From NCBI RefSeq assembly GCF_027579695.1, contig NC_083582.1:36279964-36343963 (forward strand): DNA of 64,000 bases, written 5' to 3'. Numbering within the stretch: the stretch's first letter is position 1; every line of letters starts with the position of its first letter. Below the pieces are notes generated by a model. It made no database searches. It was not told the DNA's origin and saw only the letters and a list, made by a program, of their open reading frames with translations. Positions 40,911 through 52,464 of this stretch are shown here, piece by piece. Source of the stretch: Neoarius graeffei (taxonomy: Eukaryota; Chordata; Actinopteri; Siluriformes; Ariidae). The translations under genes and the position numbers were made by a program.

Positions 40911-42521
40911 CAGTGGTGCTTGAAAGTTTGTGAACCCTTTAGAATTTTTTATATTTCTGCATAAACAGGACCTAAAACATCATCAGATTTTCACACAAGT
41001 CCTAAAAGTAGATAAAGAGAACCCAGTTAAACAAATGAGACAAAAATATAATACTTGGTCATTTATTTCTTGAGGAAAATGATCCAATATTACATATCTG
41101 TGAGTGGCAAAAGTATGTGAACCTCTAGGATTAGCAGTTAATTTGAAGGTGAATTTAGAGTCAGGTGTTTTCAATCAATGGGATGACAATCAGGTGTGAG
41201 TGAGCACCCTGTTTTATTTAAAGAACAGGGATCTATCAAAGTCTGATCTTCACAGCACATGTTTGTGGAAGTGTATCATGGCATGAACAAAGGAGATTTC
41301 CGAGGACCTCAGAAAAAGTGTTGTTGATGCTCATCAGGCTGGAAAAGGTTACATAACCATCTCTAAAGAGTTTGGACTCCACCAATCCACAGTCAGACAG
41401 ATTGTGTACAAATGGAGGAAATTCAAGACCATTGTTACCCTCCCCAGGATTAGTAGACCAACAAAGGTCACTCCAAGAGCATGGCATGTAATAGTCGGTG
41501 AGGTCACAAAGGACCCCAGGATAACTTCTAAACAACTGAAGGCCTCTCTCACACTGGCAAATGTTAATGTTCATGAGTCCACCATCAGGAGAACACTGAA
41601 CAACAATGGTGTGCATGACAGGGTTGCAAGGAGAAAGCCACTGCTCTCCATAAAAAACATTGCAGCTCGTCTGCAGTTTGCTAAAGATCATGTGGACAAG
41701 CCAGAAGCCTATTGGAAAAAAAGTTTTGTGGACAGATGAGACCAAAATGGAACTTTTTGGTTTAAATGAGGAGCGTTATGTTTGGAGAAAGGAAAACACT
41801 GCATTCCAGCATAAGAACCGTATCCCATCTGTGAAACATGGTGGTGGCAGTATCATGGTTTGGGCCTGTTTTGCTGCATCTGGGCCAGGACGGCTTGCCA
41901 TCATTGAAGGAACAATGAATTCTGAATTATACCAGCGAATTCTAAAGGAAAATGTCAGGACATTTGTCCATGAACTGAATCTCAAGAGAAGGTGGGTCAT
42001 GCAGCAAGACAATGATCCTAAACACACAAGTTGTTCTACCAAAGAATGTTTAAAGAAGAATAAAGTTAATGTTTTGGAATGGCCAAGTCAAAGTCCTGAC
42101 CTTAATCCAATCGAAATGTTGTGGAAGGACCTGAAGTGAGCAGTTCATGTGAGGAAACCCACCAACATCCCAGAGTTGAAGCTGTTCTGTATGGAGGAAC
42201 GGGCTAAAATTCCTCCAAGCCGGTGTGCAGGACTGATCAACAGTTACTGGAAACATTTAGTTGCAGTTATTGCTGCATAAGGGGGTCACACCAGATACCG
42301 AAAGCAAAGGTTCACATACTTTTGCCACTCACAGATATGTAATATTGGATCATTTTCCTCAATAAATAAATGACCAAGAATAATATTTGTGTCTCATTTG
42401 TTTAACTGGGTTCTCTTTATCTACTTTTAGGACCTGTGTAAAAATCTGATTATGTTTTAGGTCATATTTATGCAGAAATATAGAAAATTCTAAAGGGTTC
42501 ACAAACTTTCAAGCACCACTG
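40911..42521 (+). mobile_element. Tc1-like transposon (family I), second copy
   Basis: A 1611-bp element with ends CAGTGGTGCTTGAAAGTTTG, in inverted orientation at the right, flanked by TA (40909-40910, 42522-42523). It is the same family as 16034-17966 but on the opposite strand and without a SINE. Confidence 0.92.
41279..42302 (+). pseudogene. Tc1 transposase (family I), inactivated by point mutations
   Basis: The initiating ATG (41279) is followed by GCA and TGA, so codon 3 is a stop where the family has CGA. The remaining reading frame has one extra A near 41724 (frameshift after KPEAYWKK) and a second CGA-to-TGA stop at 42137-42139 after LWKDLK. The original stop after GGHTRY has become CGA. 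The catalytic residues DETKMELFGLN, QQDNDPKHTS and SPDLNPIEMLW are all still present. Two of the lesions are CGA-to-TGA, the signature of methyl-CpG decay. Confidence 0.88.
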
Positions 42522-44003
42522 TATGTTTAAGCATACTCGCCCTGTAGTTGTGCTTATCCTTTTGATAGTAGCCTATAAAATACTTCTTTTTTCACACATA
42601 TTGGCTTCTTTGTGATATACGGCAGCATGTTTTAAATCCCATCTTTGAAACTTACGTGTTCCATACGGTAAGTTTGTGGTCAGCTCTGGGGTGGAATACT
42701 AATAGTATATTTCCAAGATGCTATAAAGTATACTCTTATAAACTAAAAAGTGGACTAGACGTATAAAACAAGTGAACTCATAGTACATTTCCAGTATACT
42801 ATGAAGTATGCATTTGTAAACTAAAGAGTGGACTACAAGTATAGAACTAGTAAACTATTAGTATATAAGTTTACTTGTGGTATATTGCAGTACAAAATAG
42901 CAGTACAAAATAAAAAAAAAAACTAGTTGTATACTCAGAGTTTAATTCTCTTAGACTTAAAGTATACTTTTTATAAACAAAGTGTGCCAATTTAGTCCCA
43001 AGAAATATTAGATTAGTTGACTTGCAAATATACTGTAAGTACATTATCAGTATATTTGGTACACAAAAGTATACTTAAGGAAATATACTTTACTTCAGTG
43101 TACTTAATAAAATTAACTTGAAGTATACTTCTTTTTAGGGGCGGCATGGTGGTGTAGTGGTTAGCACTGTTGCATCACAGCAAGAAGGTCCTGGGTTCGA
43201 GCCCAGCGGCCAGTGAGGGGCTTTCTGTGTGGAGTTTGCATGTTATCCGAGTGTCTGCGTGGGTTTCCTCCGAGTGCTCCAGTTTCCCCTGCAGTCCAAA
43301 GACCACGGGCGATTGCTCTAAGACAACGAGGGAGGCTCAGCCTCCTCTAAAAATGACGAACATCGTGTAGGATGAATTGCGCTGGGTTATGTTATAGCCG
43401 ACCTTATAACATTGCTATTTCAGATCCAGAATCATAGAAATATATGTGCTCAACCCAACTACAGTGCAAAATCATTCTGTTATAACTTTAATGTGTGCGT
43501 GAGTTTTTCCCCCTCGTGACAGCGCGATGCAGCCCAGCCTCAGTGCACTTCAATGGCATTTGGGAGCTCTGCGCTTTTCAATATCAAAATGCAAGACGAT
43601 TATTGGACAAATACTGCGAAAACACCCGCCCACCGGACTCCCAGCCTCACATGGGAGGGACATGGCAGTTTCCATGAGGAGACTGGTGATTGGTGAAAGC
43701 GGACGGATATTTTCTTTGATTGACAGCTCGTTTCAAATATAGACAGGCAGCAGTGAATCTCAGTTCAGTCCCATGCGGATTCGCAAGTTGTGTGCTGTAT
43801 TGTAAGAGATCAGCTTACATTTCGATTTCATTCATTACATACGGTTTCTACCAGCTTTTTTAGTTTGTATATATTTTCATTGTAAATAAAGTGTAAATAT
43901 AGTGTTGTCAAGTTTGCTATCTTAGTTCCAGAAATGTCGTTTATTTGAGTGACTGAACTTGAACTTGAGGGGGCTAGTCAGCTAGCAAGAAAGCTGCGCA
44001 CGG

Positions 44004-44867
44004 ATGCCAAGCATTGCTGATTTAATTTTGGCAAAGCCATTTGCCAGTCTTCCTTTCGAGGAAAAAATTAAAATTAAAGAGCAGGGTAGACCAACGCCTC
44101 AAATTGACTTGGTGAAAAAGGTAGGGAATAATGGTGCGTTCATGTGCTATGGGAATTATGGTAAATACCAAACGCCGACATGGAAAGCACACATGAACGC
44201 CCCCTCTTGTGGTATTTTCCACTGGGCAACTCGTAGAAAATTTTGATACACGAGTTGCCGAGATGAGATGAACTTTAACCTTTTCAACATGGCGGCGAGC
44301 GGTACAAGACTAGCTTATGAACCAAGAAAGAAGTGGTTTTCACCTACGGAAAGCTGACTCTCACCTTTTAAACGAGTCATGTTATGTATATTATATTATT
44401 ATAATACGTATATTATAGCCTAATACAAAATATTCTGTGGCTGTCCAAAGAATGCCAACAATGATCTAGATACTGGCTACTCTCATTGTGGCTACAGCCA
44501 AATTTCCAAAAACTGCGTGGCATTCAATGTGTTAAGAAAATCTCTACTTGTCATGATCAGGAAATATTCAGCATTATTTACCTTTTGACTTTTGATAACT
44601 CATATTCCTGCTGCAGCTGATGCACAAGGCAATCTATAATTGTTTTAGCCAAATAACAGGCCTGATTCTGAATCTGGTCCACCATCTTTAATTTGTCAAC
44701 AACAACAAAAGCATGTGAACACAACACACTGGTAAATACCACTTCCCAACTGGAAAATATCATCTTCCCATAGCACATGAACGCAGCATAATACTTGTTC
44801 CTTTCAGCTCTCCTGGTACGAGAAAGTGAATTGGCTAACAGCAAGTGACCCACATCAACAACAGTAA
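44004..44867 (+). pseudogene. N-terminal part of a hAT (zf-TTF/ZMYM1-like) transposase, split by a MITE
   Basis: The first piece 44004-44132 encodes MPSIADLILAKPFASLPFEE, then IKIKEQGRPTPQIDLVKKVG. Removing the MITE (44133-44787) and one ATAAT copy continues the same frame at 44793 as CSFQLSWYEKVNWLTASD, ending at TAA 44865. The motif EKIKIKEQGRPTP followed by SWYEKV-WLT is characteristic of the N-terminus of hAT transposases with a TTF-type zinc finger, related to ZMYM1. The zinc finger, the catalytic domain and the hAT dimerisation region are absent. It is a remnant of a deleted element. Confidence 0.75.
44133..44787. mobile_element. MITE (655 bp) inside the hAT coding sequence
   Basis: Inverted ends GGTGCGTTCATGTGCTATGG (left) and GCTGCGTTCATGTGCTATGG (right, other strand), extending about 60 bp. 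It is flanked by ATAAT at 44128-44132 and 44788-44792. The duplication could be read as 3-5 bp, so a Harbinger-type TAA target is possible. Precise removal restores the hAT frame. Confidence 0.82.
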
Positions 44868-45652
44868 ATAGGCTACTTTAGTAATATGTCATGGATGGAC
44901 CAAAAATATGGAATATATTTAAAATGTTTATGCTGAGTATATTATATTGGAATATATATTTTTCTGGATATGAATTAAACACAGCTACAATTTGGAAAAC
45001 ATTTTTAAACAAAAACACAGCCGAGAACATTTCACACTACAGACCTGGATTAAAAGTGAAGGGTTATCAAAATTGTCAATAAAACATTTCTCAGTCAAAA
45101 TAAGTAAAATATAGGGAAAGTGTCATTGAATGAAATGTGTGGCACCCAGCTCTACTGCTGAGGTTCCTGACAAAGAGCTGCTTTCAATAATGATCAATTT
45201 TTAAACAACATGCCACAATTTTAAAATATAAAATGTTAAAATATACCCCCCCCAACACCACCATCATGTATATTGGACAGTAGGCTAATGGGCCAAAAGA
45301 ACCTGTTATTTCACAGTTTGTGACCCTGCCAACAATCAGCCAGATCAGAGGCAAGAGTATGGGCAAAATTGATGTGTTTTCTTTTAAAATCTGGAAATAT
45401 CGTAACCGACCAGCCTCCCCTGTTTGAAAGACTACCAGCCGCCACTGCCAAAGACATACAGGTTAGGTTAATTGGTGACTCTAATTTGACCGTAGGTGTG
45501 AATGTTTTTTTGTCTATGTGTCAGCCCTGGCAACTTGTCCAGGGTGTACTCCGCCTTTAACCCGTAGTCAGCTGGGATAGGCTCCAGCTTGCCTGTGACC
45601 CTGCAGAACAGGATAAAGCGGCTAGAGATAATGGATTGATATATTTCTTTTT

Positions 45653-46050
45653 GATGAGGGATATCTGCCTGAATTGTTTTATTCATAACAAATAAAAGCA
45701 AAAATCGTAGTCATAGCTCGTAAAAGCGAATAAGGAAGCTGACATGTCATCATAGACAGAACAACACTTCATTTTTAAAATCCATAAAATGTCTAGCAAA
45801 ACTAATAAAACACCTCACTTGCCAAATCCAAATGTATTGCCTCAGGTAGAAATAAGGAATTAGTCAATATGAATGATTTCATTGAGTGTTCACACATGAG
45901 TGAACATGATTTTATACATTCTGTGAGTCTGCTGGTAATTTCTACCGCTAAAAATATCATGTGAAATCTGTCCACGGTTTTTAATTAGCTGCTGATTTAA
46001 TTGAATATTGCAGCCATGTCTCTTGATATTGTCTGCATTCAAACGTCAGC
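45653..46050. other. Non-coding stretch
   Basis: Nothing recognised. Confidence 0.45.
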
Positions 46051-46061
46051 TTGTTTCATAT

Positions 46062-46341
46062 CCATCCATCCATTATCCATAACCGCTTATCCTGTGCAGG
46101 GTCGCGGGCAAGCTGGAGCCTATCCCAGCTGACTACGGGCGAAAGGCGGGGTACACCCTGGACAAGTCGCCAGATCATCACAGGGCTGACACATAGACAC
46201 AGACAACCATTCACACTCACATTCACACCTACGATCAATTTAGAGCCACCGATTAGCCTAACCTGCATGTCTTTGGACTGTGGGGGAAACCGGAGCACCC
46301 GGAGGAAACCCACATAGACATGGGGAGAACATGCAAACTCC
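46062..46341 (-). mobile_element. 5'-truncated type 1 SINE (GGAT-tail subfamily)
   Basis: Tail and body are present; the pol III head is absent. Target duplications TTGTTTCATAT (46051-46061) and TTGTTTGATAT (46342-46352) differ by one base. The truncation therefore occurred at insertion, not by later deletion. Confidence 0.88.
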
Positions 46342-46486
46342 TTGTTTGATATACAATACTGTGCAAAAGTCTTAGGCATACGCAAAGAAATACTGTACAG
46401 CAAAGATGCTTTCCAAAAATAACGAAATGAAGTGTTTCTACACTTTTTAAAAATGATGTAAAGAGCAGTAAACAGTTTATATATAT

Positions 46487-47016
46487 TAGTGCTGTCAAAA
46501 ATGTCGTGTTATTATCGCGTTAACTTGACTCAATTTTAACGGCGATAATTTTTTTATCGCGAGATTAACGCTCTGTGACATGATGTAGGTTTTTCATAAG
46601 CTTTTGAAACTGCCAGGAACTTGGAACAGAGACTTTGCTTAGAAAAACGATAGCAGCTAGACTGTAATGCCACGCCCGCACAGCCAGAGTCCTCTGCCCT
46701 CCCCCCAAAGAACCAGCGCGGGCAGGGCGCGCTAGCCCCGCGCCTCGGGACGAAGAGCCACGGTGCTCGGCTTAGGTTTCGTTTTCCCATCGGCGGCTCC
46801 AGCCTGACTTTGCAGTGGCTGTGACAAGACGTGTTATGCTCTGCAATAAAAAAAAACATTGGTACAAAGCAAGCCCATTCACTTTTTTATGCTGATAAGA
46901 GAATTACAATGGTTTTTCATGTGACAAAAATGTGCGATTAAATTGCGATTAATCGCGAGTTAACTATGACAGTCGCGACATTAATCCCGATTAAATATTT
47001 TAATCGCTTGACAGCA

Positions 47017-47018
<2 letters not shown>
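46487..47018. mobile_element. Palindromic-ended element (AGTGCTGTCAA type)
   Basis: Inverted ends TAGTGCTGTCAA and TTGACAGCACTA (ending 47019) enclose TIR arms rich in ATCGCGATTAA motifs (46508-46565 and 46930-47010). The centre (46640-46800) is GC-rich. It is embedded in a TA-repeat target. The superfamily is not certain. Confidence 0.7.

Positions 47019-47078
<60 letters not shown>
47019..47078. repeat. TA microsatellite
   Basis: About 30 TA units immediately right of the inserted element. A short TA run is also present on its left (46479-46487). Confidence 0.95.
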
Positions 47079-47081
<3 letters not shown>

Positions 47082-47490
47082 AAAGTCAATATTTGGTATG
47101 ATGATCCTTTGCTTTAAAAAAATAGTAGTCTCAGGTACAATGAGTGCAGTTTTATAAGGAAATGAGCTGTAGGTTTTACTGAGCATCTTACAGAACCAGC
47201 TACAGTTCTTCTGGACACTTTGACTGTCACACTCGCTTCTTCATTTTGCACCAAAACCCAGTAGCCTTCATTATGTTTTTTTTTTTAAATCTGAAAAGTG
47301 CTCTCTTATGCAAAATGCTGCTCAGATACAAACTTTTTTTTTCTGTAACATTTAATTTTGTGCTGGAAAACGAACGTTTGGACTCTAGAATGTTTTTTGT
47401 ACAGACTCGGTAATGTAGAAGTCATAAAATAGAAATCTATAGCAAATTTTTGTTTGAAAAAAATAGGGTGCCTAAGACTTTTGCACAGTA

Positions 47491-47970
47491 ATGTATGTTC
47501 CTGTTCTCACCAGCATACTCCTCATGGACACAAAAATACTAACAACACTGTATTTAACACCTTAGTCTTGTTCTTTATTTTACTTACAAAAATTAGAGCC
47601 CATAGTGTATTTGGGAAAAGCAGGAAAAAAGTGCATCTGTAAATTTTGCTGCACCTCTACAGCACCTCTAATTTTACTGCCCCTCTATAAAGCATAGAGG
47701 CATGTCTCAGCTGTTTCATAAGATGAGCGCTCTCCCTCTGGGGCCAAGTAAAGCAATGGTTAACCATAATGAAATTCTAGCCTATCTGAAGCTGTCATTA
47801 AGATGGGCGTATTTTAATTACATCTGTTAAAATCTCTTGACAAGCTGTGACCTTCTTCAATTGAAGTGCTGCCAGTGTTATAATTTCTGCTTCTGTAGCA
47901 TGATTATGTCCATGGTGCACTTCTGATCATGACAGATAGTGAAATCCCATTCAACCAAACGTTGAACATC
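47491..47970. other. Non-coding stretch
   Basis: Nothing recognised. Confidence 0.45.
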
Positions 47971-48093
47971 CTGCTGAACACCATTAAATCCATTATTAAA
48001 AATTTAAATAATATGGCACAATCATAGAGGAGGCAATTAGCCACAGATCAACAAAAGGGTAAAGAGGAATTTACTTAGATAAGTAACCACAAG

Positions 48094-48467
48094 GGCGGCA
48101 CGGTGGTGTAGTGGTTAGCGCTGTCGCCTCACAGCAAGAAGGTCCGGGTTTGAGCCCGTGGCCGGCGAGGGCCTTTCTGTGCGGAGTTTGCATGTTCTCC
48201 CCGTGTCCGCGTGGGTTTCCTCCGGGTGCTCCGGTTTCCCCCACAGTCCAAAGACATGCAGGTTAGGTTAACTGGTGACTCTAAATTGACTGTAGGTGTG
48301 AATGTGAGTGTGAATGGTTGTCTGTGTCTATGTGTCAGCCCTGTGATGACCTGGTGACTTGTCCAGGGTGTATCCCGCCTTTCACCCGTAGTCAGCTGGG
48401 ATAAGCTCCAGCTTGCCTGCGACCCTGTAGAAGGATAAAGCGGCTAGAGATAATGAGATGAGATGAG
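48094..48467 (+). mobile_element. tRNA-derived SINE (type 1, GAGAT-tail subfamily) in a dead Tc1
   Basis: A full-length copy with box A and box B. Target duplications AAGTAACCACAAG (48081-48093) and AAGTAACCACGAG (48468-48480) differ by one base. Confidence 0.92.
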
Positions 48468-49335
48468 AAGTAACCACGAGGGCAAGAGCAACTCTAATGG
48501 AGCTGCAATGATCAAGAGCTCAGATGACAGAACAGGACAACGAAAGCCCAGACACTCAAAAAACCTGAGTTTATGGAAGAGTGGCAAGAAGAAAGTCATT
48601 ACCCATGTGGAGTTCACAGAAAGGCATGTTGGAACCTTAGAAAACATGTGGAAAACGTTCTCTGATCTGGTGAGACCAAACCGGAACTTTTTGGCCATGG
48701 TACAAAGTACTATATTTGCTAGAAATCCAACACTACTAATCAGCCTGAGACCATCATCCCCTTAGTGAAGCATGGTGGAGGTAGAATTATGTTGTGGGGA
48801 TGCTTGTCATCAGCAGGGATTGGGAAACTGGTCAGTTGAGGGCAAGACGGATGGAGCTAAATACAGGAAAATCTTAGAAGAAAACCTGTTTCGGTCTGCA
48901 AGAGACTTGAGACTGCGATGAAGATTCACCTTCCAACAGGACAATGACCCAAAACATACTGCCAAAGCTACACTGAAGTGCCTTCAAAACCAAGAACCTG
49001 AATGTGTTAGAATGGCATAGTCAAAACACAGAACTCAGTCCAACTGAGAATCTGTGGCAAGACTTTCGCCAACAGTCTCCATCCGATTTGACAAAGCTTG
49101 AGAATTTTTTTTGCCAAGAAGGATGGACAGAATATCATGATCCAAACATGCAAAGCTATGAGAGACATATGCCACAAGACTGTAATTGTAGCCAAAGGTG
49201 GTTCTACCATGCATTGACCCAAAGGGGTGAATATATATGCAGCCAAATGTCTCCTATTTTGTTTAATTAACCTTTGTGTCACTATAAAAAAAAATTGCAC
49301 TTTAGGTATATTATGTAAATCAAATTAAAAATCCC

Positions 49336-49711
49336 GGGGCGGCACGGTGGTGTAGTGGTTAGCGCTGTCGCCTCACAGCAAGAAGGTCCTGGGTTCGAGC
49401 CCCGGGGCCGGTGAGGGCCTTTCTGTGTGGAGTTTGCATGTTCTCCCCGTGTCCGTGTGGGTTTCCTCCGGGTGCTCCGGTTTCCCCCACAGTCCAAAGA
49501 CATGCAGGTTAGGTTAACTGGTGACTCTAAATTGACCGTAGGTGTGAATGTGAGTGTGAATGGTTGTCTGTGTCTATGTGTCAGCCCTGTGATGACCTGG
49601 CGACTTGTCCAGGGTGTACCCCGCCTTTCACCTGTAGTCAGCTGGGATAGGCTCCAGCTTGCCTGCGACCCTGTAGAAGGATAAAGTGGCTAGAGATAAT
49701 GAGATGAGATG
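49336..49711 (+). mobile_element. tRNA-derived SINE (type 1, GAGAT-tail subfamily) in a dead Tc1
   Basis: A full-length copy. Perfect 14-bp target duplications AAATTAAAAATCCC at 49322-49335 and 49712-49725, inside the right inverted repeat of the Tc1. Confidence 0.93.
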
Positions 49712-49840
49712 AAATTAAAAATCCCATTTAAGTCAATTTCACTTCCAGGTTGTAACACCACAAAATGTGGGAAAGTTCAAAAGGGGTGAATATTGATGCA
49801 AGGCACTGTATATTAATAACCTTTAATATACCAAAATATT

Positions 49841-50193
49841 GGTGGCACGGTGGTGTAGTGGTTAGCGCTGTCGCCTCACAGCAAGAAGGTCCAGGTTCGA
49901 GCCCCATGGCCGGCGAGGGCCTTTCTGTGCGGAGTTTGCATGCTCTCCCTGTGTCCGCGTGGGTTTCCTCTGGGTGCTCCGGTTTCCCCCACAGTCCAAA
50001 GACATGCAGGTTAGGTTAACTGGTGACTCTAAATTGACCGTGAGTGTGAATGGTTGTCTGTGTGTCAGCCCTGTGATGACCTGGCGACTTGTCCAGGGTG
50101 TACCCCACCTTTCGCCCGTAGTCAGCTGGGATAGGCTCCAGCTTGCCTGCGACCCTGTAGAACAGGATAAAGCGGCTAGAGATAATGAGATGT
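49841..50193 (+). mobile_element. tRNA-derived SINE (type 1, GAGAT-tail subfamily)
   Basis: Box A, box B and body are intact with a short tail ending GAGATGT. Perfect 9-bp duplications CAAAATATT at 49832-49840 and 50194-50202. It lacks about 14 bases in the GTGAATGTGAGTGTG region. Confidence 0.92.
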
Positions 50194-50202
50194 CAAAATA
50201 TT

Positions 50203-51344
50203 CATTTCACAATTTTGTGTTTGTTGATGTGTTGCACTGTCTATCCTTGTGCACTTTAGAAGGTTGTGGTCAGGACTACTTTTTGCTTTGAGTGAATCCT
50301 AGCTATGAATCATCCTCCATGGTACGTAACATCCCTATAATTCCCCTCTTAAGGTTACCTCAGCCAAGAAGGCATCTCGTCTCCACCATCTTCCCTGACT
50401 GAGTTAAGAATTAAACAATGAAGCTTAGGTTATTTATAGGGCAGTTGATGAAAATTTCAAGCACTGCTGCAGGCACAAGAATGGTCTGATAAAGCCCAAA
50501 TTCTGCACCATTCTGTCTTCAGCATAGGCCTCAATAGAGTGATGGGGAGAAACATATGGGCAGGAGTAATACTCACAGGAGCACCTGCATGGTTTATGAA
50601 ACTGAGAGGAGACTAGATAAAGTGAGATTGTGTTGTCATCTCACTGTGACAGCACTAGCTCTGTTCTGTTATGCCCATTCAAGTCCAAGTGAAGCTACAT
50701 AATGACTAGTTTAGCAAGTACAGCTTATAATAGGACTAAATTACACAGGTGGCTTTTTAAATAGGAGTAATTTTTAAACTGGAACTAGACCTTTTCTTTG
50801 TCTATGACAATGTTCAAGTAAGCCGTTGCATTGTTCTCCTTCTGTATTATACCCTATTGCTGGTGCTTTTCCACTGTTTCCTCTATATAATGGAATCTTA
50901 AGAAGGCAAATGCTATTAATAGGCACTGGGGTTCATGCACTGGGCTCCAAAATGACTTTGCTAAGTGTTTTGTACTGTATGAGCCTCCCTCAGTGTCATG
51001 TTTTTGTGTTAATTACTACCCCGGATGAATAGAACAAAAGCATGGTCTTTTCCCCACGCTGTTCAGCGTGTTGGTGAGGAGGGTGACACAGTTCAGTAGA
51101 GAGAAGGTCCTTGTGCTGAATAGGGCCCTTGTCGGGCTTAGTAGAGTGAAGATCAGGGAGAACAGAGAGAATGAAGACACGCTTTGTCAGCGGGCTTGTA
51201 TGCTCTGTCTGTCCATTATGATCTGGTCACATGAGTGTCCCTGGACTTATATACAGAATCCATACTGTGTGTGGATGGCAATTCCTCCATTAGCTTTATC
51301 TTCTTTCATGCACAGGAAGCTTGGTACATGAACAGCTCATGTGA
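50203..51344. other. Non-coding stretch, nothing recognised
   Basis: No supported gene or repeat; presumably phyhipl intron. Confidence 0.45.
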
Positions 51345-51920
51345 AAAGTCAAGTTTATTTATATAGCGCTTTTAACAATAAACATTGTCACAAAGCAGCT
51401 TTACAGAATTTGAACGATTTAAAACATGAGCTAATTTTATCCCTAATCTATCCTCAATGAGCAAGCCTGTGGCGACGGTGGCAAGGAAAAACTCCCTCAG
51501 ACGACATGAGGAAGAAACCTCAAGAGGAACCAGACTCAAAAGGGAACCCATCCTCATTTGGGCAACAACAGACAGCATGACTATAACATTAACAGTTTTA
51601 ACATGAGGACAGTTTCGTTGATGTTATAAACTCTTCATTGATGGAAACTTGAGTGCAAAACTGTTCATGACAACTGCAGTCCTAAAGTTAGCAAGTCAAC
51701 TGTAGTCCTCAGCCATAAAAGCATTACTGTAAGAGTCCAGAGCGTCCTCCAGGTATAACCCTCAACTGTCCTCATGGGGCCGTCCTTCACAGGAGCGATG
51801 CGATAAAACTCCGACCAGACACAGGGCACCAGGATGGATCAAGCAGGTCCGAGGGGCAGAAGAGGCCAGCATCTCAATCCCAGGACCAACATGTAACTCA
51901 GAGGGACAGATTGGGGGGGG
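51345..51920 (-). repeat. Dispersed repeat shared with 9640-9855
   Basis: It starts CAAGTTTATTTATATAGCGC and includes AACATTGTCACAAAGCAGCT and GGAAAAACTCCCTCAGACGA. This last motif is widespread in fish genomes. Its minus strand ends like a LINE 3' terminus. It has no coding capacity. Confidence 0.6.
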
Positions 51921-52464
51921 GGAGAAAGAAAACACATGTTGTTAGGTATGCCCTAAAAATGACAAGTATTAAATCTGTGTGGTAGGCTCGCAGAGACGAG
52001 AGTCTTGACATCAGGCATAACACACAACAATGGCATGTTAATATGGTTAAAAGCAAGATAAAATAAAGTGTCTTGCAAAAACATTCATCGCCCTTGGTGT
52101 TTGTCCTGTTTTGTCTCATTACAAGCAGGAATTAAAATGGATTGTTGGAAGGTTAACACCATTTGATTTACACAACATGCCTACCACTTTAAAGGTGCAA
52201 TTTTTTTTTGTGACACAAACAATAATTAAGATGAAAAAAAAAAAACAACCCAAAAATCTGGAGTGTGCATAGGTATTCACCCTCTTTCATATGAAACCCC
52301 TAAATAAGAGCTGGTCCAACCAATTCACTTCATAAGTCACATAATTAGTTGATTAAGATCCACCTGTGTGCAATCAAAGTGTCACATGATCTGTCACATG
52401 ATGTCTGTATAAATCAACCTGTTCTGGAAGGACCCTGACTCTCCAACACTACTAAGCAAGCAAC

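Larger units (their letters stand above)
40674..43136. mobile_element. AT-rich MITE with AGTATACTT-type repeats, holding a Tc1
   Basis: The left end AAAAAAGAAGTTTATTCAAG and the right end (opposite strand AAAAAGAAGTATACTTCAAG) are inverted copies. The interior outside the Tc1 is dense in AAGTATACTT and TAGTATA motifs on both strands. The Tc1 at 40911-42521 lies inside. The right end was itself the target of the SINE starting at 43137. Confidence 0.55.
43304..45447 (+). mobile_element. hAT transposon (ZMYM1-like type), internally deleted, inside the SINE
   Basis: Perfect 8-bp duplications CCAAAGAC at 43296-43303 and 45448-45455, both SINE sequence, flank ends CACGGGCGATTGC and (other strand) CAGTGGCGGCTGG. 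Both ends have GGGAGGCT subterminal motifs. Only the 5' coding part remains, itself split by a MITE. The remaining 0.6 kb to the right end is non-coding. Confidence 0.85.
43137..45639 (+). mobile_element. tRNA-derived SINE (type 1) split by a hAT element
   Basis: The 5' part 43137-43303 and 3' part 45448-45639 join exactly to give one SINE. The outer target duplications are TATACTTCTTTTT (43124-43136) and TATATTTCTTTTT (45640-45652), one mismatch. The SINE hit the right end of the 40674-43136 MITE. Confidence 0.88.
46359..47488. mobile_element. TA-flanked Tc1/mariner-type MITE holding another element
   Basis: Ends CTGTGCAAAAGTCTTAGGCA (left) and, on the other strand, CTGTGCAAAAGTCTTAGGCA (right) are perfectly inverted over 20 bases. 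TA lies at 46357-46358 and 47489-47490. No transposase is present. The interior is split by the element at 46487-47018. Confidence 0.85.
47970..49809 (+). mobile_element. Degenerate Tc1-like transposon (family IV) carrying two SINEs
   Basis: Starting at about 47970 (CACCATTAAATCCATTATTA) it matches the transposase gene of the 52066 element, then continues after a SINE. Transposase pieces are SGKKKVITHVEFTERHVGT, LRRFTFQQDNDPKHT-like sequence at 48920-48960, and NTELSPTENLWQDF near 49030. The right terminus GCAAGGCACTGTA is at 49797-49809. The left terminus was not found. Stops and shifts are frequent. Confidence 0.72.
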
